Positions 1 through 10,330 of a stretch of DNA of 64,000 nucleotides are shown here, one piece after another; position 1 is the first letter of the stretch, and each line of letters starts with the position of its first letter. Under the pieces are notes generated by a model that saw only the letters and a list, made by a program, of their open reading frames with translations, did not search any database and was not told where the DNA came from. The stretch covers positions 16,239,794-16,303,793 of the forward strand of contig JAEMBT020000009.1 in the NCBI GenBank assembly GCA_018873245.2. The letters run 5' to 3'. The translations under genes were made by a program, and so were the position numbers. Source of the DNA: Archegozetes longisetosus. Its lineage: Eukaryota > Arthropoda > Arachnida > Sarcoptiformes > Trhypochthoniidae.

Positions 1-651
1 ATATCTATGTATTTATTATCAGCATGACTCGACAAGCAAAAAAGTCTCAAGCCACACCCACCTCCGCCTACTTCTAAGCTCCGCCCACCAAAAAATTTTT
101 AAGCCACACCCACCAACATTTTCTTAAATTTTTATCTAAACATACTATTTTAGAATATGCAATCGGATTCTCAAAATTCCTTCTGTGGGCGAAGTTATGA
201 ATTTTCAAAATTTCGATATTCCAATAGTAACTAGGACATCATTTATGTCTAGTTTTTCATGTTTACGTACTTACTATCTATTCCTTTTTAGGAAAAATAC
301 AGAACTATAAGTTATTAGATATTCAAGGAAAACAAATTCTTACCAAAATTTACCAAAAAGATAAACATAATAATATATCTTTTGATTATTGGATAAGCAT
401 ATTTTGATTTTTTAATTGATATTACATTATTTATGATTATATTATTGAAAATTATTATTTAAAAAATTTTCTTCAATTCAAATTGATTTAATTAAAGATG
501 AAGTATTACGTCACCTATAAGTATGTTTACTTGAATTTGTTGGTTAAAAATAAGCACGTTTATAGGCTAATATTTGTCACGTGAACATCTAATAATCTGG
601 AGATCTCCCTCTTTCCTTAAAAAGAATTCATGATACTGTAGTCAACAAGTA

Positions 652-1063
652 TTAGGGTTTTGCTTATGTAATGCGGTTTTTCTTAGTAAAATTGCACCGG
701 TCTCCTGGATTCAGGGTTGTCTTCGACACTGAAGTCGCTGTTTCAGAAGCGCGAAAACCATCGCTGACACTGATCCACACTCAGAGCTTTGTGACCATAT
801 GTGTCCCGAATGTGTTGTGCGGCTTCGGTAGCATTTGATCCCCGATGAAATTCATACAACAAACAATGTCTTATGTGAGTCTTAATCAGAAACTCTTCAG
901 CCATCTTGGACACAATTTATTTAAAGATTATTTGTCAATAATTTAAGTTTAGATATCACTCTTTAGGATGACTTTCCAAAAACAGTTGTAAACAATCGAT
1001 TACTGATTTAAAATTGAACTCAAACAAAGTGTCAAAAACCGCATTACATAAGCAAAACCCTAA
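652..1063 (-). mobile_element. Internally deleted mariner element with transposase N-terminal remnant
   Basis: A perfect 30-bp terminal inverted repeat beginning TTAGGGTTTTGCTTATGTAA lies at 652 and, inverted, ends at 1063. TA dinucleotides at 650-651 and 1064-1065 are the expected mariner target duplication. On the minus strand from 904 an open frame starts MAEEFLIKTHIRHCLLY and continues through a helix-turn-helix with QCQRWFSRF, as in the Mos1/SETMAR N-terminal DNA-binding domain. It reaches a stop just after that motif, then EDNPESRRP. The catalytic DDD part is missing, so the element is non-autonomous. It sits inside the left half of the Merlin element and so is younger than it. Confidence 0.85.
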
Positions 1064-1479
1064 TACTTTGATTTTCATTTAATAATTTGTTTTTCAAATT
1101 CAGTTGTTAGTGAAAAATTTGCCTTTTATGAATTTTACCTTCACTGGATTCGTTCTAAATGTAAGTTTTAACATTTTTAATTTGTTATTTTATCTCATTA
1201 ATCACAAATATTTTGGAAATTTCGAAAATTTTATCAAAGTCTAGTGCATATTTAAATTTGTCTATACAAATAAATTATAATTATTTAAATTATTTAATAT
1301 ATTGAATCGCATTTATTTAAGTTTTTAAATTAATGAGTTTGTGAAATGAAAAACAAAAATTAGGTTAATTTTATCAAATTTATTTTATATTTATTAGATT
1401 TCGTAGTAAAGATTTTATAACAATTTTTACTAATCACAAGATAATACAAGATTTGAAGATACAAAAAAACTTGGCGAGC

Positions 1480-2795
1480 TTAATCAGGAAGAGTTGCAAA
1501 GTAATCTTTATCAGAATCGAATTCTGTATCAGAATCTATTTCTGTATCAGAACCTGAATCGACGCTGGAAATTGAAGTAGGGATGATTGGAGCTAAAGGT
1601 TGGTGGAAGCAAGGTGAAAATTTGAAAGGGTATAAAACGCGGATATCTTCAAGGAAACGTCTAAATCTATCGCCATTTCGATTGATATTCTTCATACTAG
1701 AAAAAAGGATTGAGTAAAAAATTTTGATCAAAATTAAACGTCAATTTGATAACTACATATTCCTAAAATACATGTATCGCTCGATATATGTATCTGCTAT
1801 TCGATGGACGTAACCATTAATATCTCGATTTTCTTGAGTCGACCTTATGGTGGCTTTCAAATCTCTCCATAGACGCTCAATGGAATTCATATTGACTTCC
1901 AGTACGCCAGGAGTATTGTTGAGTGACTCTAGAGTGATGTCGTCTGCAGTGTATCCAACTTGGTGATTGCAGATGAAATGCCCTGCAATACCTGTTACAC
2001 CATCGTAATGACCGAGTCTATCCATCATTCCAGTGTATCCGCGCTAACCATCAGTGAAAATGATGGACCCAGGCTCAACTCTTTCACGAATGATATCATC
2101 TAAGGTATTTTGGCTTCTATCATCAACTTTCACCACAAAGACTTCTTTTGTCTCCCTACAAATACCACCGACAACCCACACATCTCCAAGACCACGACCA
2201 AGATGGTGTTTCCAGCGGTAAAGATGTGTTTCATCGATCTCAAACTGAGCCATTGGAAAGCCTATTTTGTTGGCATGATTCACGTTATTACGACAGATCT
2301 TTCTCATAAAAACCCACCAGTCAACTGCGGTTTTTGGTGGGCATCCGACGACATCACAAGCAAACTCAAGTGTCGGCATTCCTTTACAGACGAAGCAGAA
2401 GATTAAATCCATAATTTGAACCTGAAATACATAAAATGTGGCATGAAACAGAAACATTTAGTAGTCTTGTAGAAAATAATTCAAATAAAAAATTTCATCT
2501 GATTCATACTGACCCATGTTAAATGAGCCCTCTCAAAACATGTTCCTTTGAGTGGATTGCATGAATGGCGACATATTTCACTCACGCACCTCAATCTCCA
2601 ACCAATTTTCATTCTAGCATCATTCGTTGGCATCATTGAAGATGAACACTTTGTACATCGGGCATGAGTGGCAGCATAATCTCTGGTTGGAATGAGTTTA
2701 AACCTCTATAAGAATTCAATTACAGATTCTTCATCTGAGAAGTTATTTAGCTTAAGTCTTAAGTCATCAAATTCTGGAAATTGATTTTCTGCCAT
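1480..2795 (-). pseudogene. Merlin (DDE, ISXO2-like) transposase, three exons, two in-frame TAG stops
   Basis: This would be a cut-and-paste transposase. I read exon 1 at 2795-2514, exon 2 at 2421-1757 and exon 3 at 1696-1480. The introns (2513-2422 and 1756-1697) have GT-AG ends and keep phase, giving 388 codons including the stop. Exon 1 starts MAENQFPEFDD and carries a CxxC zinc-like motif and a second Cys/His cluster, as in Merlin N-termini. Exon 2 has the catalytic-looking FEIDETHL, then IIFTDG, then NSIERLW, which fit the D, D and E positions. The C-terminus is an acidic SD/ED tail. Two TAG codons interrupt the frame, at 2708-2706 (exon 1) and 2046-2044 (directly after FTDG, where the family has W). 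With only two nonsense changes and intact splice sites it is probably a young casualty. Confidence 0.82.
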
Positions 2796-3640
2796 TTGGT
2801 TAAATATTAATAAAATTACTCTGAAGGAGGAAGTACACAGTGGAAAAATTTGTCAAAAATTTGAGACAATATTAGATGTTTAAATTTTCATTTCAATTTT
2901 TAACACTAAACATTATACTCCCGCATTGTTGTAAACGGGATAGTGCTCGGACCCGAAGGTAATCATTACTCGAAATTAACCACTTCTAGTCTCTCCAGCT
3001 AGACTTGTATCACGATCCAACAATGGAGTCCATCCGCCTATGAGCACGTTTAGTGTATTTCGTGCGAATGAATATGTGTGAAATATAAAAATAAAATTAC
3101 AAAATTTATAAAATAAAAAATTGTGGTATTAAGTACTTAGATTGAAAATCTCAAATTTGATTAAATTTACTTCTAAAAATCTTAATAAATAAAATAACAA
3201 ATTTAAAAAAATGATTAGACTTACACTTAGAGTGAAACTACTGCGAGTAAAATTCACAAATAATAAAATTTTCACAGAAAACTGAATTTAAGACACTTAT
3301 TTAAAAAATCAAAACACGTGTTGATGTATAGTAAGTAAGTAAACATGAAAAACTAGACATAAATGATGTCCTAGTTACTATTGGAATATCGAAATTTTGA
3401 AAATTCATAACTTCGCCCACAGAAGGAATTTTGAGAATCCGATTGCATATTCTTAAATAGTATGTTTAGATAAAAATTTAAGAAAATGTTGGTGGGTGTG
3501 GCTTAAAATTTTTTTGGTGGGCGGAGCTTAAAAATGGTCGGATGTGGGCGTGGCTTGATAATTTTATTTGTCATGTAATGCTGATTACAAATATATATAA
3601 ATGTAATTGCTACACTAGCTTTACGGAAAGTAAAAGCCAG

Positions 3641-3911
3641 TCAAAGTTTTGAAAAATCGAACTTTGAACGTTTATAACTCCGCCTACAGAAGGAATTTTG
3701 AGGATCCGCTTTCATATTATTAAACAGTACATTTGGATAAAAATTTAAGATAAACTTGGTGGGTGTGGCTAAAAATTTTTTGTTGGGCGGAGCTTAGAAG
3801 TAGGCGGAGGTGGATGTGGATTGAGACTTTTTTGCTTGTCAAGTCATGCTGATAATAAATATATAGATATGTAATGGTTTCCCCAGCTTCACACAAAAGT
3901 AAAAGCCAACC
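3641..3911. repeat. Extra outer arm of the Merlin-type inverted repeat
   Basis: This repeats the right-arm sequence of the Merlin element directly next to it, in the same orientation. It contains ACTCCGCCTACAGAAGG, GGTGGGTGTGGC, GGGCGGAGCTTAGAAG, the AT-rich stretch with ATATATAGATATGTAATGG, and ends in AAAGTAAAAGCCAACC. The outer part of the left arm (1-130) matches this arm better than the inner right arm: both have CACCTCCGCCTACTTC. Two right termini in tandem suggest a nested insertion or mosaic exchange between copies. Confidence 0.7.
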
Positions 3912-3948
3912 GGCATAGCCTAATGGATTATTATCGATGGATTATAAT

Positions 3949-4601
3949 CAGGGAAAGTATTTTTCGGGAAATCCCGATAATTTTCCCTAAAGTTATTCCT
4001 CGGGAATTTTATATTAATGTACTTGTGGTCACTTCAGGCTTCTATAAAAATAATTTGAATATCCCGATTTTCCCGATTTTAAGCTTCTCGTGAGTTTCTC
4101 CCGATTTAGAACGTTTTGTTTAAAATATGAGATTTTTAAAAGTTTTATCTCATTTTGACTTAAAAATATAACGAAAATATCAAAAAATTGATCACAACTG
4201 TAATCGAAAATTCATTATCTTGATAAAGCTTTATAAAAATATTTTGTGAAAGTAATAGTTATGAGCATCGTTTGAACAGAGAATATGCGCCTTTGGTATC
4301 TGTGTATGCTGAGCGCTCTTTCACTGTGTATAAAAATCTTTTGACAGAAGATCGGCAGTGTTTTTTCACCTGAAAACTTGGAGATCAAGCTAATTATACA
4401 GTACAATAAATTTTTGAAGGACTGTTAATACAGTTTAATACATTTGAAGAAAGAAAACAACTATTTTTCGTTGTATTATGATTGAAAATGAAGTTTTTTA
4501 AACTCCCGATTTTTGCTTTTTAAGTCCCGATTTCGGTTCTTTTAAGCTCCCGATTCCCGACCGATTTGACCACTTTAAACTCCCGAAAAATACTTGCCCT
4601 G
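3949..4601 (+). mobile_element. Internally deleted hAT element, 8-bp TSD ATTATAAT
   Basis: The element begins CAGGGAAAGTATTTTTCGGG, and its inverted end is CCCGAAAAATACTTGCCCTG. It is flanked by identical 8-mers ATTATAAT at 3941-3948 and 4602-4609, the hallmark of hAT insertion. CCCGAT words are repeated near both ends (about 3975-4110 and 4500-4575), as is common for transposase-binding subterminal repeats. Inside, on the plus strand around 4285-4425, is a remnant of the hAT C-terminal dimerisation domain (YAERSFTVYKNLLTEDR), broken by a stop. At 653 bp it is non-autonomous. Confidence 0.85.
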
Positions 4602-4769
4602 ATTATAATCCAATTTGAAAAAAGAATGTGGCAAAGTATGGATAAATTCCTATTATCGATTATCTTAAAAGTGTTGCTCACAATCTTTCTTTTTAATCAT
4701 TATATATTTTTATACTGATTTTATTTTACAATTATTTTAAAACTTTTACTAAATCTGTTTTAATAAAAT

Positions 4770-5078
4770 TTTAGAATTTAAAGCTTATTTTCTTGACGCT
4801 CAATTACCAAAGGGCTGTTTTTGGGCTGAATTGTCTTGTAATCCAGATATAGATATCTTAAATCATTGAATTGGCTATACTCGCGATTATCTGCTATTGT
4901 CTCAAACTGCAATCACCTTTTATGTATGGCTTGTGGAAGCATTGATGCTGAACGTTCTTTCAGTAAACTAAGACATCTCGAAGACGAAAGACGAACGAAC
5001 ATGAATGAAGAAACTCTTAAAATGCAAATGACATTGTATTTTAATGGTGATATCGAAGATAAATTCGCTGATTATTAA
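4770..5078 (+). pseudogene. hAT transposase C-terminal fragment
   Basis: The frame ending at 5078 reads SIDAERSFSKLRHLEDERR and then a leucine-rich tail to a natural stop. This is the hAT C-terminal dimerisation domain, with its ERSFS signature and an R about a dozen residues later. Sequence upstream from about 4770 looks coding in a second frame (containing YFLDAQLPKG), so a frameshift separates the halves near 4870. No terminal repeat or target duplication is evident. It is unrelated at sequence level to the hAT relic 170 bp to its left and to the complete hAT at 20.3-23.1 kb. Confidence 0.7.
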
Positions 5079-5475
5079 AACTTTTTAAGTTTTATCTTTT
5101 ATTCTCTCTTTTGTATTTACGCCGAATATCACGGCCGAATTTTTGTAACTCTCTCGGTTTTAACTTAAGTCCAAACAAAACCGCTTATTTTTGCCTTTTT
5201 ACTTACGCCGATTCCACAAATCTCTAAATATAAGATAAACCAAAATAAACCTGTGAAAGCCTATTATCCGAAAAAAACCACATTTGACATTAAAAATGTT
5301 GATGGAACTGTTTTTAATAAATAAAAAATAATTTTAAACTTTATACCTTTACAACCTTGTCACTCAATTTTGGTTTCATCTGTATTTTGATCTTAGAAAA
5401 TACTTTAACGAACATATCATAATATAAAAGTTGCACTAATTTACATCAGAAATAGATTTGCTTAAATGATCATCT

Positions 5476-5627
5476 GGGAGTCGACTATTTGACATACAGG
5501 CAATTTGACCCACTAACCGTTTTGTTGGGTTAGTTTGGGTTAGGGTGGGTTAGGTAGTTTAGTTTAGGTTAGGTTAGGTGAAATGATTGGTAAGTCAAAT
5601 TGCCAGTAGATCCAATGGTCAGGATCC
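5476..5627. mobile_element. Miniature inverted-repeat element, copy 1 (152 bp, 8-bp TSD GATCATCT)
   Basis: It is flanked by identical 8-mers GATCATCT at 5468-5475 and 5628-5635. The left end reads GGGAGTCGACTATTTGAC, and the inverted right end reads GGATCCTGACCATTGG. It shares with copy 2 (16060-16151) the ends, GGCAATTTGACC, CCGTTTTGTTGGGTTAG and AAATGATT. This copy is longer because the central GGGTTAG has expanded to about 60 bp of TTAGG-like words (5520-5580). An 8-bp duplication suggests mobilisation by a hAT-type transposase. It has no coding capacity. Confidence 0.85.
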
Positions 5628-5639
5628 GATCATCTTTAC

Positions 5640-6540
5640 AACTTTCTTTTAGTGCAATTATCGGACGGTTTATGAATGCATTCGTGTTCTGTTTGAAGAA
5701 TCTGTGACAAAAGTTAGTTTAAAAACCTTAGAATAAAATTTTGCAATAAAAACAGAGGTGAACATTATTTCGACTTTGAACAACAGAATGCCTATACTAA
5801 GTTACGAAACTTACAATCAAAATTTTTATGTTTGCAGGTTTAGAAAAATTTTAAGTAATTTTAATTTCAAAGGAAAATAATTTACTAAATTTTGATTGAT
5901 TAATACTATGAATGGATTAAAATTAAGAATTCATAAAAGATTCCGCTTTATTGCTAATAGAAATTAAATCTAGATTTTGTATTCGCGTTTCGTTAACGTT
6001 ATAAAGTCATATGGTACAAGTTTCTAACAAAACCAATTAATAGTTAAATAATTACTGAATTGTTTATTGAAATTCTGAATAAAATGAATTATCTTCACAA
6101 ATAAACTTCAACAAAGATTCACGTTAACTTAAATCCAACGAATATAACGCTGAAAATTGAGAGAAATATGAAATATTTTAAAAAATGATTTCGTATTAGT
6201 ATTTTATCATAAGTCTGATTGACAGTCGTCACACACATCGACAGTTTGAAAATAAATTAATAAAAAGATAATTTTGCTTCGATTTATTGAAAGTGTGTGC
6301 ATAAAAAAGTTGTTATTCAATTAATCTCATACATTCAAAAATTCATGACGAAATTACCACTCGAAATTCAATTAAAATTCTGATCAACTGTGTGCAAGTA
6401 TATAAATCTATATTGTGATCAACATTAGATATGAAAGTGTGATAGAGTTAACATTTAACGTGCTCAATTTGAGGCAACAAAACATGATTATTGAATAAAT
6501 TTAAAGAATTATAGAAATTCGACTTGACCTAAGGTCTGAT
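5640..6540. other. AT-rich stretch with no gene seen
   Basis: I see no coding exon, inverted repeat or RNA gene between the miniature element and the receptor exon. The sequence is homopolymer-rich. It lies downstream of the minus-strand receptor fragment, so it may include that gene's 3' untranslated region. Confidence 0.4.
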
Positions 6541-6542
6541 GT

Positions 6543-7157
6543 CTAAACACTAGATCGAGTCAAATTGATATTGTGTATTTTGTTGCTGATGCGTTTCTTG
6601 ATTGAAGGAAATACTTCAATCACGAAAACCAGAATGGTGATTGTTATGCCGATCGACCAGAAGAGAAACACACCCTCGATTCGGTAAAGTGATCTAACAT
6701 CGGTCTCCAATTTCTTCTCAGGGACTTCTCTGTAATAGTAGCGATACTTTAACGTTTCTGCATCAGCTTTCCATTTAATGAATAATCCAGATTCGAACGC
6801 TCTCGAGATTCTGTTGAAATAAGAGTTCAGAACGGAAATTGAATTAATTTTAGCACTAATGCATTTAACTTTAATGCTCATCATAATTAAAAATATTATA
6901 AAACTGTTTGATTTGACCGTATGTAATCTAACTTAAATGTTTTCAATGTTAATTCAAAGCAATCAAACAAATTGAAACATGAACAACTTTCTTTTACATG
7001 AGAAAAAATAACCATTGAAAATATACTCACACATTGTTGATATCTTAATGGTTTATTAACAGATTTCCTCATTCGTAGGAAAACTGGTGTAGCCATGCTA
7101 CCTGATCGAGAAAAGTGAAACTTATGAAATTCGCTTGATCCTATTCCGTTTGGTATA
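6543..7157 (-). pseudogene. Ionotropic (glutamate-type) receptor, C-terminal end, truncated by a transposon
   Basis: The minus-strand frame starting near 6884 and ending at 6543 contains YFNRISRAFESGLFIKW, then a stretch ending in YRIEGVF, a hydrophobic segment (FLFWSIGITITILVFVIEVF) and a basic tail. This is the layout of the ligand-gated channel C-terminus: the last part of the ligand-binding lobe, then the final membrane helix. A second minus-strand exon at about 7157-7031 reads FHKFHFSRSGS, then ATPVFLRMRKSVNKPLR, matching the part just upstream in IR-type receptors, and ends at a GTGAGT donor. The exact acceptor joining the two is unresolved. At 7158 the frame runs into a 1.6-kb inverted-repeat element, and I find no receptor sequence beyond it. 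The pore and amino-terminal domains are absent. Confidence 0.6.
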
Positions 7158-8739
7158 AGTAGTGTATATATGGCGACCCTAGGACAGTACGAGCTCGTAC
7201 TTTTCGTACCTCCCCCTTAAAGCATCACAAAGTGAACTTTTCATATCGTTTAATATGGAATTTAAGCTAAAACTATCATGTTCGCTATTGGGGGGCTGAG
7301 ACACTACGAATAGTACGAGCACGAAAAGTAGTAGATTTTATCAAATAAAACGAAAAAACTCACATAAATAGTCAATAGAAAGCCTAAAACCAATAGAAAA
7401 AAGCTGGGACAATACGTGCTTGTACTTTTCATACTCCTCTAAATTGATCTTTTCGGTTGGCTTTTACTTTCCCGAGAAGCTGGCAAAGCCATTACATACC
7501 TATATATTTATTATTGGTATCACTTTACGAACAAGTCTCAAGCTACGCCTACATCCAACCAGATCTAAGCTCCGCCCACAAAAATTGAGCCGCACCCACC
7601 AAAATTTCCTAAATTATTCTTCCGAGTATACGGGTTAAGAATATGAAAACAGATTCTCGAAATTCCTTCTCGGGGTGGAGTTATTTAACTATAAAATTGG
7701 ATTAAAGTACATAAAATAAGCTTAATAAATTTCTTAAGATTAAAAACATAAGAAATTTATTAAGCTTATTTTATGTACTTTATTCTAATTTTATAGTTAA
7801 ATAACTCCACCCGAGAAGGAATTTCGAGAATCCGTTTTTATATTCTTAATCAGTATACTTAGAAGAACATTTAGGAAAATTTTCGTGGGCGGAGCTTAGA
7901 CTTCGTCGGAAGTGGGTGTGGCTTGAGACTTTTGCTTGTCAATTGATACTGATGACAAATATATAGGTATGTAATGGCTTTGCCAGCTTCTCGGAAAAGT
8001 AAAAGCCAACCAAATATACTAAATATATCTATAATTTCAATTTACCACATGTGCTAATCTTTATGAGTAGTGTATAGTTTTTTTCTTAAGGCAACTAAAT
8101 CCTTTCAATTTTCTAGATGCTTTAAGTCAATGAGTATATTTGTTGTAAAAACGCTACTTATTTTATGATTGTTACTTTGTAGTTTCTGTTTGTAGTGACT
8201 ACTTTTAATTGAAATTATTAACTTTTACGACTCCTAAAGAGCATACTTGCGATGAAAATAAACAAATATTACTAAAAATGGAAAAGTAAAATAAAAGTAC
8301 GAAAGTATTGTTTTTTGGCTCAAAGGTACTAGATGTGTTTTTCCCTTCATTTTTAGGTGATCTTTCATAATTTTTTGGGAGGTTTTATCGTTTTATTCAT
8401 GGAAATTCTGCTTTTTTCATAGATTTTAGAGGTGTACGAAAAGTACGAGTTCGTACTATCTAAGGAAATTATTAGTAAATTTAATTTTAGACGACGTTTT
8501 TAATATTATAGCTTAAGTTTCATACAAAACGATGCGAAGTTTAATTTTTAATGTTTTTTTTATGATTTTTGGGGTATGAACTCGTACTCTTCGTAGTGTC
8601 CTAGCTCTTTCTATTCCTCTTTTGGGTTTATATTGGCTATTTTTGTTTTTTCACGGAAATCCTGCTATTTTTATGAATTTTAGAGGGGAAAGAATAGTAC
8701 GAGCTCGTACTGTCTCAACCCCGCCATATATACACTACT
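7158..8739. mobile_element. 1.6-kb inverted-repeat element carrying AGTACGAGCTCGTACT palindromes
   Basis: The left end reads AGTAGTGTATATATGGCG, and the right end is its inverse (CGCCATATATACACTACT). Arms of roughly 270-340 bp carry a perfect 16-bp palindrome AGTACGAGCTCGTACT at 7186-7201 and 8696-8711, with further degenerate copies of the GTACGA/TCGTAC words. The arms also share blocks such as AAATAAAACGAAAAA. No target duplication is visible and I see no transposase frame. A Merlin-like foldback (7455-8011) is inserted near the middle. The element interrupts the receptor exon ending at 7157. A related half-copy lies at 9820-10190. Confidence 0.65.
7455..8011. mobile_element. Foldback MITE related to the Merlin inverted repeats (557 bp)
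   Basis: It starts GGTTGGCTTTTACTTT and ends AAAGTAAAAGCCAACC, and can fold back over nearly its whole length. The inner arms around 7680-7800 are an almost perfect palindrome with a loop of only about 20 bp. It carries the same AAGCTCCGCCCAC, ATTCCTTCTCGG and TACATACCTATATATTTAT boxes as the Merlin arms at 1-340 and 3300-3911, so it is probably a non-autonomous relative moved by that transposase. No clear target duplication is visible. Confidence 0.75.
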
Positions 8740-8949
8740 CCTAACCTAACCTAGTCTGACCTGAGTTAATTTTATTCTTTTCATTTTAATTAATTTTTGT
8801 TGTATTGTATTGAACTATATTGAAGTATATCAAAGTATATTGAATATATTGTATTGTATTTTATTATCGGAATATGGATTGTAATATATTAGACTTCCTA
8901 CGTAGAGTATTATTAGGATCGATCATCGAAAGCGTCGTCTTTTATAGAT

Positions 8950-9170
8950 CATCTAATAATTTGACCTTGACATGCCCTTGAAGTGACCTTTTGACCTTGA
9001 ACCCTGTATATATTCCGGATAAACTCGACGAGTTCTATAAGAATATATGGTTAAAAATTTTAACAGATGACCTTGCAACTTGACCATGACATGACCTTGA
9101 AATGACGTTTTTGACCTTGGACCATATATATATTGTGAACCAGCTCGACGAGTTCTATAAGAATATATCA
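8950..9170. repeat. Two tandem ~120-bp units rich in TGACCTTGA
   Basis: The block CTCGACGAGTTCTATAAGAA recurs at 9024 and 9144, a period of 120 bp, each time preceded by a cluster of TGACCTT words. TGACCTTG occurs at 8962, 8992, 9068, 9092 and 9112, three of them as TGACCTTGA. The open frame on the minus strand across this repeat is a by-product of the periodicity. Confidence 0.75.
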
Positions 9171-9207
9171 AAAGTATGAGTCCTTAAACAGCACTATCTA
9201 CCAATTA

Positions 9208-9608
9208 TTGTCAGAAAGTTTATATTTTTTCAACCCAAAAATGCTAATGAGTAAATTATTCAATAGCTTTGAAATTTTATGCTTTTATTCAAACCTGATT
9301 GAAAAATAATTAAAAACAAAGAATAAAATAAAAACTTAATAAAGCGTTATCAAAATCTAAGTGCTTAGCAATTAATAGGCATACTATTCGATTCTAATTT
9401 TAATTTCTTATACTTTTATAATAAGACTAGAATAGTATACCTATCAATTTCTAAGCACTTAGATTTTGATAACGCTTTATTAAATTTTTATTTTATTCTT
9501 TTTTTAAATTATTTTTCAATTAAGTTTGAATAGAAGCATAAAATTTTTAAGTTATTGAATAATTTACTCATTAGCATTTTTGGGTTGAATAATATAACTT
9601 TCTGACAA
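9208..9608. mobile_element. 401-bp foldback element with TA target duplication
   Basis: The two halves are inverted copies: TTGTCAGAAAGTT at 9208 against AACTTTCTGACAA ending at 9608. Matched blocks run to the centre, for example CAACCCAAAAATGCTAATGA, TAATAAAGCGTTATCAAAAT and CTAAGTGCTTAG. Arms are about 180 bp with a small loop around 9400. TA dinucleotides flank it at 9206-9207 and 9609-9610, suggesting Tc1/mariner-type mobilisation. There is no coding frame. Confidence 0.8.
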
Positions 9609-9814
9609 TAGACAGTAATTCCTCTCTGTTTTACTCATTTTGAAGATTACCATTATTGTTCATATTAAGTAATTTTAAATAATTTGCAATTTAAACATTA
9701 AAAACAATCTCAGCAGCTAATTTTTTCATAATTTTAAACAACTTATATTGATGTATGTGTTAGCCAAAAATAATTAAAATTGCTTTGTGACACCCAAGAA
9801 GCTTCTCTAGTAAA

Positions 9815-10190
9815 ATAAAAAAATGACACATTACGACTCGTACCCTCCTCATACCCTCAAAAGATTGAAGTTACATTTTATTTGATGAAGAATTTAAAAT
9901 ACTGCAGAAAGTCACATAAAGATACTATTTCTCTATTGTGGAAGTGGAACAAAATAATCTCGTACTTTTGAAAAACCACTAAAAATTGGAATTTTGTGTC
10001 AATTTATGAAGATTTTAAGTCAAGTACTTCAAAAATCATCTAAAACTCATCAAATCTTTTGAAAATTCGGGAACAGTACGAACTCGTATCCTCTATTACT
10101 CATAAAAAAGCAGAATTGCCACGAAATAAAACGGAAAAACACAAAAACAATGAATAATAACCTGAGGGTGAACAAAAAAATGTATCTATT
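9815..10190. repeat. Partial copy of the GTACGA palindrome family
   Basis: It contains GACTCGTACCCTCCTC near 9837 and ACAGTACGAACTCGTATCC near 10075, followed by AAAAAGCAGAATTGCCACGAAATAAAACGGAAAAAC. These match the arms of the 7158-8739 element. No matching inverted partner is present, so this is a half or solo copy. Confidence 0.5.
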
Positions 10191-10330
10191 ATCTCTGGGT
10201 CAGAAAACAACACTTGCAGCAAAGAGAATTGAAGTACCAATTATTACATTCAAAGAGAAGTCATTTCAACTTCAAGTGTTTACATAATTTTTCAAATAAT
10301 GATAAATTAGATTCGTATAATAAATATTAA

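Larger units (their letters stand above)
1..3640 (-). mobile_element. Merlin-family DNA transposon with long inverted repeats (left tip outside window)
   Basis: Positions 1-340 are repeated in inverted orientation at about 3300-3640. Both arms carry the same CCACACCCACC and AAGCTCCGCCCACC boxes and the same inner stretch around the word GGACATCATTTATGTC. Between them, on the minus strand, lies a spliced transposase of the Merlin (IS1016/ISXO2-like) family. The right arm ends in GTAAAAGCCAG near 3640. By comparison with 3911, the left arm should extend about 40 bases beyond the start of the window, so the target duplication cannot be seen. A 412-bp deleted mariner (652-1063) is inserted in the left half. 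A further outer arm of the same family follows at 3641-3911. Confidence 0.8.

Noticed and set aside
2110-2406. 98-codon plus-strand frame
   Set aside because: It is the antisense shadow of the Merlin transposase exon 2.
4215-4406. 63-codon minus-strand frame
   Set aside because: It is antisense to the hAT C-terminal remnant, which has the ERSF signature on the plus strand.
8953-9171. 72-codon minus-strand frame with two similar halves
   Set aside because: It is the translation of the 120-bp tandem repeat, not a protein with internal repeats.
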